NCBI GenBank assembly: GCA_016932035.1
Contig: JAFGDR010000062.1
Coordinates: 1 to 24,895, forward strand
Source: Candidatus Cloacimonadota bacterium
Lineage (GTDB): Bacteria; Cloacimonadota; Cloacimonadia; JGIOTU-2
Length of the DNA: 24,895 nt
Direction: 5' to 3'
A model generated the notes under the pieces. It was not told where the DNA came from. It saw only the letters and a list, made by a program, of their open reading frames with translations, and ran no database searches. The position numbers and the translations under genes were made by a program. Shown piece after piece: positions 7,622 through 14,414 of the stretch (within the stretch, counting starts at the first letter, position 1; every line of letters begins with the position of its first letter).

Positions 7622-7652
7622 GCCACTAAGTTTTACTTGGTGGCTTTTTTTT
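7622..7652 (+). terminator. Intrinsic terminator of the rnf operon
   Basis: A 9-bp stem, GCCACTAAG/CTTGGTGGC with one T-G pair, and loop TTTTA, followed directly by eight T residues. It has a T-tract only on the plus strand, so it serves rnfB. Confidence 0.9.
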
Positions 7653-7672
7653 ATTCATCATCTCAATTCTTG

Positions 7673-7693
7673 TCACAAAGTTTAACTTTGTGA
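7673..7693. other. Perfect 8-bp hairpin between convergent operons
   Basis: TCACAAAG, loop TTTAA, CTTTGTGA. There is no T-tract on either side, so it is a transcript-end stem or protein site rather than a complete intrinsic terminator. Confidence 0.45.
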
Positions 7694-7720
7694 AGAGTAT
7701 CTTTCATTTCAAGTAAACTC

Positions 7721-7750
7721 AAAGCGGACGATCTCTCGACCATCCGCTTT
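7721..7750 (-). terminator. Probable terminator hairpin for the pst-phoU operon
   Basis: AAAGCGGA and TCCGCTTT form an 8-bp stem around a 14-base loop that can pair internally (CGA/TCG). It lies about 70 bases past the phoU stop on the minus strand. The T-tract is short, so it may need help or may only protect the 3' end. Confidence 0.5.
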
Positions 7751-7819
7751 TACGTAATTGTAAGAAGGAGTAGGAGTACTATGATATTTTTTATATCACA
7801 CTCACAATTACAATGGACT

Positions 7820-8485
7820 TTATGGATTAAATGTTTTTAAATCTTCCATTTCACCATGAACAAGATACACAATTCGTTCACAGATATTTGCAACACGATC
7901 CGCAATTCGTTCAAGATCATGTGCGATCCAGAGAAAATATGTCCCAACCTTGAAGCGTTTAGGTTTTTCTTTTTCATAGGATACGATCTCGTCGAAAATC
8001 TTAACGTAATAATTATCTACAACATCATCGTGCTTGAAAATCTTTAAAGCTTCTTGGATATCTCTATCTATTAAAGCTTGTATACTCCTTTTTATCATGC
8101 GGAGTACTTCCTGGGCCATGTCGAATACTGTCTGAAGCGTTTTCATCGGAGGTTCAGATTCTAGGAGTAACATTACTTTTGCTATACCTTGTGCATGATC
8201 TCCCATACGTTCAAAATCCGTAATGATATTAAGGATGGCGATAATTTCTCTGAGGTCTGTTGCAACTGGCTGCTGTGTCGCAATGAGGAGTATGCATTTT
8301 TCTTCTACTTTCCAGCGTTTCTTATTGATGTCTATATCTCGTGAAATGACATCATATGCCAGTTCCGAATTATGTCTCATGAGCGCATTGATTGCATTAT
8401 TCAGCGCTTCCCAGACCATTTCGCCGATATTTATTGCACCCTGTTCAATCTCCTTTAATCCTTCGATATATTGTTCTCTAACCAT
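7820..8485 (-). CDS. phoU: PhoU, negative regulator of phosphate uptake
   Basis: PhoU couples the state of the Pst transporter to the PhoR kinase and keeps the regulon off when phosphate is plentiful. The protein is two repeats of a three-helix bundle. Its conserved signatures are visible as ATQQPVATDLREIIAILNIITDFERMGDHA in the first half and FLWIAHDLERIADRVANICERIVYLVHG in the second, with the metal-binding E/D-x3-D patterns (DFERMGDHA, DLERIADR). I start it at ATG 8485 (221 residues) because AGAGG lies 5 bases upstream. A longer frame from 8527 would overlap pstB and adds 14 residues unlike the family. It is the last gene of the porin-pst operon. Confidence 0.94.
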   Translation of the reverse strand: MVREQYIEGLKEIEQGAINIGEMVWEALNNAINALMRHNSELAYDVISRDIDINKKRWKVEEKCILLIATQQPVATDLREIIAILNIITDFERMGDHAQGIAKVMLLLESEPPMKTLQTVFDMAQEVLRMIKRSIQALIDRDIQEALKIFKHDDVVDNYYVKIFDEIVSYEKEKPKRFKVGTYFLWIAHDLERIADRVANICERIVYLVHGEMEDLKTFNP

Positions 8486-8499
8486 GTTTACCTCTTCTA

Positions 8500-9258
8500 T
8501 TAACCAAATTTCCCGCTGATGTAGCATTCAGTTAACTGGTCTTGTGGATTCATAAATACTTGCTCTGTTTCTCCATACTCGATCAGTTTACCAACGTAGA
8601 AAAATGCTGTATAATCTGAAACTCGAGCTGCCTGCTGCATGTTGTGTGTAACAAGTATAATTGTATATTTTTCTTTTAGCTTTTCCATAAGCTCTTCGAT
8701 CTTCAGTGTTCCTGCAGGATCAAGTGCTGATGCCGGTTCATCCATCAATACGATTTCCGGTTCCACTGCAATTGCTCGAGCCGTACAAAGCCGCTGTTGC
8801 TGACCGCCTGAAAGTGACATTGCAGAATCATGAAGGCGATCATTTACCTCATCCCAAAGAGCAGTGTCTTTTAGGCTTTGTTCTACGATCTCAGGTATTC
8901 TGCTCTTCTTGACTTGATTTATTTTCAAACCATATGCAATATTATCATAAATTGATTTTGGAAATGGATTCGGTCGTTGAAAAACCATACCAACCTTTTT
9001 CCTCAGTGCTGTAATATCGGTTTTTGGTTTGTATATATCTTCATCATCAATGAAGATTGAACCTTCTATTCTTGTGGTAAGGATCAGGTCATTCATCCTG
9101 TTCAGGCATCGAAGAAATGTTGATTTACCGCATCCTGAAGGACCCATTATTGCAGTGATCGATTTTTTTCTAATCTCTATATTAACGTCTATGAGGACGT
9201 GCTTTTTCCCAAACCACAGGTTAAGATTCTCTGTTTGAACGATCACGTCATTTACCAT
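8500..9258 (-). CDS. pstB: Phosphate ABC transporter ATP-binding protein PstB
   Basis: PstB is the ATPase that powers high-affinity phosphate import. The 252-residue protein shows Walker [10 protein letters not shown] (39-47), Q-loop Gln94 in [15 protein letters not shown], signature LSGGQQQR (149-156), Walker B IVLMDEP (169-175) with DEPASALDP, and switch His205. LNRMNDLI and [16 protein letters not shown] are typical of PstB as opposed to other ABC ATPases. The start overlaps the pstA stop by 7 bases (ATGGTAAATG), so translation is coupled. phoU follows 14 bases after the stop. Confidence 0.97.
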   Translation of the reverse strand: MVNDVIVQTENLNLWFGKKHVLIDVNIEIRKKSITAIMGPSGCGKSTFLRCLNRMNDLILTTRIEGSIFIDDEDIYKPKTDITALRKKVGMVFQRPNPFPKSIYDNIAYGLKINQVKKSRIPEIVEQSLKDTALWDEVNDRLHDSAMSLSGGQQQRLCTARAIAVEPEIVLMDEPASALDPAGTLKIEELMEKLKEKYTIILVTHNMQQAARVSDYTAFFYVGKLIEYGETEQVFMNPQDQLTECYISGKFG

Positions 9259-10100
9259 GTTTTTGCCTTTCTCGCTCTATATCTAATGATAATCGCAATT
9301 AAATTTATTCCAAGAACCAGAAGCAACAAGACCAGTGCTGTTCCATAGGCAATCGGCACCTGGTACTGCGGTTTTGTCCCTTCGGTCATAAGTGCATAAA
9401 TGTGATAGGGAAGCGCCATTACTTCATCAAAAACTGTTGAAGGCAATCTTCTAGTGTAGAAGGTTGCGGCAGTAAAGAGGATCGGAGCCGTTTCTCCGGC
9501 AGCTCTCCCTATACCGAGTATCGCTCCTGTCAAAATCCCAGGCATAGCAACAGGAAGTACTACATGTCGAACAGTATGCCATTTTGATGCGCCAAGACCA
9601 TATGATGCTTCTCTGAAACTTTCGGGAACTGTTGCAATTGCTTCTTCTGTCGATCTGATGATAATCGGCAGAATCAATATTCCAAGTGTAAGAGCACCTG
9701 AAATAAGCGATACTCCAAACTGGAAGAATTTCACAAAAACAGCTAATCCAAAAAGTCCAAATACAACCGATGGTACACCAGCGAGGTTATTGACGCCTAC
9801 TCTTATTATCCTTACCACTCTGTAACTTTTTGCATATTCGCGCAGATAGATCGCTGCGAGCACACCGAGTGGTAGTGCAAATAGGATCGCTCCAACTGCA
9901 AGCAGGAACGTTCCCATGATCGCAGGAAAGATACCTCCTTTAGTCATTCCATCTTTAGGAAATTCTGTAAGAAACGGTATTGATATGACTCCTGCTCCTT
10001 TTACAATGATCACGATGATAAGGGAAAATAAGAAGATCACAGCAAGGAGTATGGATAGTCTGAGAAGCAGAAATCCAAATCGTTGTTTAAATTTTCTCAT
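9252..10100 (-). CDS. pstA: Phosphate ABC transporter permease PstA
   Basis: This is an inner-membrane permease that pairs with PstC to form the phosphate channel. The 282-residue protein has about six membrane helices. The MetI-type coupling loop is [32 protein letters not shown] (about 152-183, the EAA motif). [19 protein letters not shown] and [14 protein letters not shown] are strong PstA signatures. Its ATG overlaps the pstC stop by 4 bases (ATGA), and it overlaps pstB by 7 bases at the other end. Confidence 0.96.
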   Translation of the reverse strand: MRKFKQRFGFLLLRLSILLAVIFLFSLIIVIIVKGAGVISIPFLTEFPKDGMTKGGIFPAIMGTFLLAVGAILFALPLGVLAAIYLREYAKSYRVVRIIRVGVNNLAGVPSVVFGLFGLAVFVKFFQFGVSLISGALTLGILILPIIIRSTEEAIATVPESFREASYGLGASKWHTVRHVVLPVAMPGILTGAILGIGRAAGETAPILFTAATFYTRRLPSTVFDEVMALPYHIYALMTEGTKPQYQVPIAYGTALVLLLLVLGINLIAIIIRYRARKAKTW

Positions 10101-10954
10101 ACTTTCCTCCTATGGGAGATCCAGTCTGCGAGAATATTGAATCCAAGGGTCATAAAGAAAAGAACTAATGCGATGGCAAAGAGTGCTTGATAATGCATAC
10201 TCCCCATTGGTGCTTCGCCCATTTCTGCTGCAATCGTGGCGGTCATCGTTCTGATCGGATCGAAGATAGAGTGTGGAATTTGAGCTGCTCCCCCAGCAAC
10301 CATGAGCACGGTCATGGTTTCACCAATAGCGCGACCAAGACCAAGAATAATGCTAGCGATAATACCTGAAGATGCAGCTGGAACAACCGATCTGGTGATC
10401 GTTTCCCACTTTGTTGCTCCAAGAGCAAATGATGCTTCCCTGAGTGATTTAGGAACAGACGAGATCGCATCCTCTGCTATACTTGCCACAGTAGGAAGTG
10501 CCATCATACCTAAAATTATCGAAGCAGTAAATGCATTCAATCCTATCGGAACGTTAAAAACTTTTTGAACAAGCGGTGCTAAAAAGACCATCCCAAATAA
10601 TCCATAAATAACTGATGGCACACTTGCAAGTAGTTCGACTGTGGGTTTCAAAATTTCCTTGATCTTATGAGAGGCGACTTCTGATATGTAGATAGCCGTA
10701 CCAACTCCAAGGGGAACTGCAATGATAAGTGTGCCAAGTGTTACGACAAGTGTACCGACAATGAGTGGCAATATCCCAAGCTCGGGCGGGTATCGAGTCG
10801 GGTACCAGTGTGTGCCGAACAAAAACTTGAAAATATTAAGCTCTTTAAATATCGACAGACTTTCTGTGAAGAGAGTGAGGGTGATACCACAGAGGAAGAA
10901 TATTGAGACAAACGCACAGGCGAGTAATATCAATTTGATTATTTTTTCTTTCAT
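10097..10954 (-). CDS. pstC: Phosphate ABC transporter permease PstC
   Basis: This is the partner permease of PstA in the inner membrane. The 285-residue protein has about six helices and the EAA loop AEDAISSVPKSLREASFALGATKWETITRSVVP (about 160-192). LLASVPSVIYGLFGMVFLAPLV and GLGRAIGETMTVLMVAGG are PstC signatures, and the FLFGTHWYPT segment near residues 44-53 is the usual PstC N-terminal loop. It lies 87 bases after pstS with a strong hairpin between them, and overlaps pstA by 4 bases. Confidence 0.96.
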   Translation of the reverse strand: MKEKIIKLILLACAFVSIFFLCGITLTLFTESLSIFKELNIFKFLFGTHWYPTRYPPELGILPLIVGTLVVTLGTLIIAVPLGVGTAIYISEVASHKIKEILKPTVELLASVPSVIYGLFGMVFLAPLVQKVFNVPIGLNAFTASIILGMMALPTVASIAEDAISSVPKSLREASFALGATKWETITRSVVPAASSGIIASIILGLGRAIGETMTVLMVAGGAAQIPHSIFDPIRTMTATIAAEMGEAPMGSMHYQALFAIALVLFFMTLGFNILADWISHRRKV

Positions 10955-10988
10955 CCTACTTCTTTCTACAATTTAAAAACTCTGCTTT

Positions 10989-11015
10989 AAAGGGCGAGCT
11001 CTTAACTCGCCCTTT
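10989..11015 (-). promoter_or_regulatory. Hairpin between pstS and pstC (attenuator or mRNA stabiliser)
   Basis: A perfect 10-bp stem, AAAGGGCGAG/CTCGCCCTTT, with a 7-base loop, 26 bases past the pstS stop. On the minus strand only TTT follows it, so termination would be partial. This fits differential expression: the binding protein upstream of the hairpin is made in excess over the permease subunits downstream. Confidence 0.75.
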
Positions 11016-11041
11016 TGGGAGAACAGCATCTCTTACGCTAA

Positions 11042-11875
11042 TTATCTAAGAGGCACAAAACCTAAATCTTCTACAATGCTCTGACCTTCTGCAGACCAGA
11101 TGAAATCAAGATATTGTTTAGCAAGACCTTTAGGATTGCCATTTGTATACATATAAAGCGGACGGGCGAGTTTGTATGAGCCTGCATTAACTGTGGCATT
11201 ACTGGGCATTACACCGCCGACCTTGAGAGCTTTTACTGCATCGGAAAGATATCCGAGACCAACATAACCAATTGAGCTGGGTGTTTGGCTTACGGTCTGT
11301 GCAACAGCATTATTTGATGCAAGAACAACCGCATCTTCGCGAACTTTACCACCACCAAGAGCAAGTGCGTTGAACACTTCATAGGTTCCGGATGAATTAT
11401 CGCGCGAGATCACAACGATAGGACCCGGCACTCCGCCAAGATCTTTCCAGTTGCTTATCTCTCCTGTATAAATTGCTTCGATTTGAGGAATCGTTATTTC
11501 GCTGATACCATTACTTGGATGTACGACAACTGCGATACCATCTTTTGCAACAACATTACCAACTGGGTTGATTCCTTTTTCTCTGGCAGCTTTTAGTTCT
11601 TTTGTCTTAATAGAACGGGATGCATCTGCGATCTGTACTGTTCCATCGAGAAGTGCTGCGATGCCAACACTTGAACCACCACCACGAACTGAAATGTTTG
11701 CATCAGAATGCTTGTCCATATAAACTTCAGCACATTTCTGAGCTATGGGAAGTACGGTTGTAGAACCTGTTATTGTAAGCGTGCCTTCATCTTTTTTTGC
11801 CCAGGGCCATTTGAAGGCAAATGCCGAGCTGCTGATGAAAACAAACAACATTAAGAGTACAAGTATTTTTTTCAT
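11042..11875 (-). CDS. pstS: Periplasmic phosphate-binding protein PstS
   Basis: PstS captures phosphate in the periplasm and delivers it to PstCA. Residues 1-20 form a type I signal peptide ending AFA; there is no lipobox Cys, which points to a free periplasmic protein and a diderm cell. Phosphate-binding segments are GSTTV (37-41), RGGGSSVGIAALLDG, ADASRS and ISRDNSSGTYEVF. The 277-residue length is typical of short PstS. AAGGAG precedes the ATG by 6 bases. The gene follows the porin after 17 bases, so both are driven by the Pho-box promoter at 12980-13009, and it is followed by a hairpin that likely raises its relative expression. Confidence 0.96.
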   Translation of the reverse strand: MKKILVLLMLFVFISSSAFAFKWPWAKKDEGTLTITGSTTVLPIAQKCAEVYMDKHSDANISVRGGGSSVGIAALLDGTVQIADASRSIKTKELKAAREKGINPVGNVVAKDGIAVVVHPSNGISEITIPQIEAIYTGEISNWKDLGGVPGPIVVISRDNSSGTYEVFNALALGGGKVREDAVVLASNNAVAQTVSQTPSSIGYVGLGYLSDAVKALKVGGVMPSNATVNAGSYKLARPLYMYTNGNPKGLAKQYLDFIWSAEGQSIVEDLGFVPLR

Positions 11876-11892
11876 TGTTTTCTCCTTATAAA

Positions 11893-12903
11893 TTAAAATT
11901 TAGGGGTTTTAAAGGTCCAGTTCAACTGTGCATATATCTTCTTGGTATCTTCAGATTTACTGCTTTCATATGAAATATTCTCATAGTTGAGCTGAAGGAT
12001 GACATTGCTAGCACAATAATAGTTCAATCCGGCAATCCACATATTCTTCTTGTCATTATCCTGATCTGTGTTCGGATCCCACTGGTCATAACGGAACACT
12101 AACTCGAAGTTGGGGAAAAGTTTGAGGATCGGCATAACCATGAAACCGGCACTCTTTGTCTCACAACTCGTTTTTGATTCTTCGGTGTAGTTTTTCATGA
12201 GGTATTCTGCCCATATATCAATTGGACCAAATACGAAGCGACCAACACCAGCATAAGCTGTCATTTTGTCGTAAGGTTCGGATGTTCCGACTTTATTTGC
12301 AATGATTGCAGATCCACCAACAGTAATTCCCGGTAACGGTGTTACGCGAACATTACCTGTGAATGCTGGATACTTGTTAACATCACTTCCAGTTTTCTTA
12401 TAACCTTCACCGTTGTACAAAGCTAATGCATATTCACCAAGTCCACCAGGGATCAAACCCGAAATGCCAAGACCATAGTCTGTGGATGAACAAACCTTGT
12501 AAAGGTCAGATGGATCTTTTTCTACGGTGATATAACTCCAATCATAGATCGTACCAAAATATTTTTTCATTAAACCTGCTGTGAATACAGCATCTGGAAT
12601 TGGAATAAGTTTTTTGAAGTCGAGATATGCATACTTGATCTTTAGACCAGCACCATCAAGACCATCTTCATCTGAGAAGAAATCAACGTTGAAGCGACCA
12701 AAGATAGCGCTACTAAAATTGTGATTCAAGCGCAGATAACCACGTGCAAGTGAGAATTGATCTTCTGTAACCTCGTCACCAGATTTCACGTAGGTGTAAC
12801 GATTCCATACTGTCATTTGGATTTGTGTGTCTGATGCAAAAAGCATGTTTGCACCAATAACTAACATTAACACAAAAGCGACTAAATATTTAACTTTAGC
12901 CAT
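11893..12903 (-). CDS. Outer-membrane beta-barrel porin, probable phosphate-starvation porin
   Basis: The 336-residue protein has a signal peptide (MAKVKYLVAFVLMLVIGANMLFA, cleavage near 23). After it come alternating amphipathic beta-strands rich in Tyr, Trp and Phe (for example QIQMTVWNRYTYV, YLRLNHNFSSAIFGRFNVDFF, IDIWAEYLMKNY, FELVFRYDQWDP), ending in NWTFKTPKF with a terminal Phe. These are hallmarks of an outer-membrane barrel. It resembles phosphate-selective porins (OprP/OprO type) in layout and context, but selectivity cannot be read from sequence. I start it at ATG 12903 because AAAGGAG lies 5 bases before; the ATG at 12918 has that RBS inside its own codons. It is first in the operon with pstSCAB-phoU, directly under a Pho box. 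Confidence 0.85.
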   Translation of the reverse strand: MAKVKYLVAFVLMLVIGANMLFASDTQIQMTVWNRYTYVKSGDEVTEDQFSLARGYLRLNHNFSSAIFGRFNVDFFSDEDGLDGAGLKIKYAYLDFKKLIPIPDAVFTAGLMKKYFGTIYDWSYITVEKDPSDLYKVCSSTDYGLGISGLIPGGLGEYALALYNGEGYKKTGSDVNKYPAFTGNVRVTPLPGITVGGSAIIANKVGTSEPYDKMTAYAGVGRFVFGPIDIWAEYLMKNYTEESKTSCETKSAGFMVMPILKLFPNFELVFRYDQWDPNTDQDNDKKNMWIAGLNYYCASNVILQLNYENISYESSKSEDTKKIYAQLNWTFKTPKF

Positions 12904-12979
12904 ATTAACTCCTTTCATTTCTAAAGTGCCTCTTGGGCTATTTTTTTATATGAATATTCTACGATTGAAGCATTAATAA

Positions 12980-13009
12980 TTTATAAACGTTTTGTTAATT
13001 TTGTGTTAA
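12980..13009 (-). promoter_or_regulatory. Pho box and promoter of the porin-pstSCAB-phoU operon
   Basis: Read on the minus strand: TTAACA (13009-13004), 5 bases, TTAACA (12998-12993), 7 bases, TATAAA (12985-12980). Two TTAACA-type half-sites with 11-bp periodicity are the classic PhoP/PhoB binding pattern, standing in for the -35 element. The distal half-site contains the stop codon (TAA, 13006-13008) of the gene upstream. The core AAAATTAACAAAAC recurs exactly at the second Pho box (16833-16846). The predicted leader before the porin ATG is about 70 bases. Confidence 0.8.
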
Positions 13010-13900
13010 GATGAAATATAAGTATTCTGTTTATTATTTTTGCTGAAAAGTCGCATAAGAAGTATCCCAATCGTTACCAAGATCATTCCAAGAATAGTAA
13101 AAACTGTTATTTGGAAACCCCTCAATGCAACCGCTTGTATCAAAATAGGAAATATAACATAAATGCAGTTTTGAATAGAAACAAGGACCGTTGCCCGTGC
13201 ATGCTTCGAAAATGCATATTGTGTCATAAAGAAAGCTCCAGTTGTGAAGAAAAAGCTGACGACAAAAAAGATAGTGCCAGTGGGCGTATGCGGTAGAAAG
13301 CTTGAAGAACCACCCAAGGATTGTCCGATGTATTTATATATGGGATCCAGGCTTGCGCATCCTCCGGTTATAATACCGAAAGCAATACCAACCTGAATCG
13401 GCGATTTTCGATCAAATACAAACAACAGCATTCCTACAGTAACGATAAAAAATATCAAAGTAATATATACAATCACCATCTCATTTATAACTATTAAGTC
13501 AGCGTTTTTTCTAAAGATTCCCTCGATTCCGAGAATAAGTGTACCTATCACGATCAATGCTGAACCAAGATATTCGTTTCTATCGAGATCCTCCTTTAGT
13601 ATTTTTGAAGAATATAACAACAAAGCAATAAGTCCGAGTCCATACATCGATGTGTAGTAGGATGCAGGGGCGAATCGATTCGACAAAATGATCCAGACGC
13701 CAATCGTATTGTTGAGAAAAACACCGATACTATATATAAGTGTTTTCTTTTTCAGGTACAGAATACCAGAGCTTGTTTTTTGATATTTTCTGAGAAATGT
13801 GTTTGAGTATTTCTATCCCCTGTTGCTGCATTCCTTTTGAAATATGGAATAATACTGTTCCAATCACACCAAATAACATTGCTATGAGTTTATTATACAT
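13006..13900 (-). pseudogene. DMT/EamA-type membrane transporter, split by a frameshift
   Basis: The downstream part (frame ending at 13006) has about eight membrane helices and the two-fold repeat look of EamA-family drug/metabolite transporters. Its apparent start at 13686 is only a TTG inside a helix (GVWIILSNRFAPASYY). The missing N-terminus is present in another frame: ATG 13900 gives MYNKLIAMLFGVIGTVLFHI, continuing through WYSVPEKEN to a TAG at about 13733-13735. Joining the frames near 13735-13755, at the A-rich GAAAAAGAAAAC, gives about 298 residues and ten helices, a normal length. The change corresponds to one extra base (or two missing). A sequencing error, a real mutation or programmed +1 shifting are all possible; no RBS is evident before 13900. 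The substrate is unknown. Confidence 0.7.
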
Positions 13901-13921
13901 GGATGTGATGAGTGTTTGAAC

Positions 13922-14410
13922 TTACGCTTTTATCCGCTGCCCGAATGTTCTTTGAATAAAATCAGCGAGGGGTAGTTTTATATGTAATGGAAGGGTGGAA
14001 TGCTCTTTCTTTAAGGTAATAAAAATCCATTTGTGCTCAAAAATATTAAATGCAGCAGAAAGATCCCACAAAGGCGGTACGACAACCTTAACTTCTTTGC
14101 CAACACGAACTAATTCCTGATAAAATTTTCCCGGATCATCCACGTGTTCGATCGTGTGGGAACATAAAACCTTTTCAAAATGTTTATCTCTAAAAGGAAG
14201 ATTATAGATATCCTAAACCATGTGAAAATTTGGGACAGAAGTATGTTTTACAATATCGGCATTCACCCCACCACCGTCTGTCTTTCCGCAGCAAATATTA
14301 AGATCCCAAACCCGGCTCTCCAAAACTCGTCTTTTCATAAAACGATAGCTAACAATGTTGCTAAGAAACATATAGCCAACAAGAAAGAGTATACAATAAA
14401 TGCTGACCAT
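13922..14410 (-). pseudogene. Membrane-anchored SAM-dependent methyltransferase with an in-frame amber stop
   Basis: The frame starts at ATG 14410 (or a TTG at 14425 overlapping the previous gene) with a hydrophobic segment (MVSIYCILFLVGYMFLSNIV). It then carries a class I methyltransferase core: VWDLNICCGKTDGGGVNADIV (SAM-binding loop region) and DIYNLPFRDKHFEKVLCSHT followed by IEHVDDPGKFYQELVRVGKEV, a pattern typical of type-11 methyltransferases. Between these, at 14213-14215, TAG interrupts the frame (FHMV, stop, DIYNLPF) with the same frame continuing on both sides. A single base change from a sense codon such as AAG or CAG explains it. The C-terminal half has no good start of its own. 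Other genes here end in TAG (rnfC, rnfG), so general amber recoding is unlikely. Total length about 162 codons. Confidence 0.7.
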
Positions 14411-14414
14411 GTGG

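Noticed and set aside
7781-7840. 19-codon ORF after AAGGAG in the rnf/phoU convergent gap
   Set aside because: The RBS-like sequence is near, but the ORF overlaps the end of phoU, covers a hairpin and the 3' arm of an 8-bp inverted repeat (7754-7761/7804-7811), and shows no coding character.
13006-13686. Taking the 226-residue frame from TTG 13686 as a complete transporter gene
   Set aside because: The start falls inside a membrane helix whose upstream part is also coding-like; the N-terminal helices are found in the other frame, so this is a fragment.
14213-14215. Pyrrolysine or other recoding of the TAG in the methyltransferase
   Set aside because: The protein is a SAM-dependent type-11 enzyme, not a methylamine methyltransferase, and TAG is an ordinary stop for rnfC, rnfG and the PHP-GT4 gene. 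A mutation or sequencing error is simpler.
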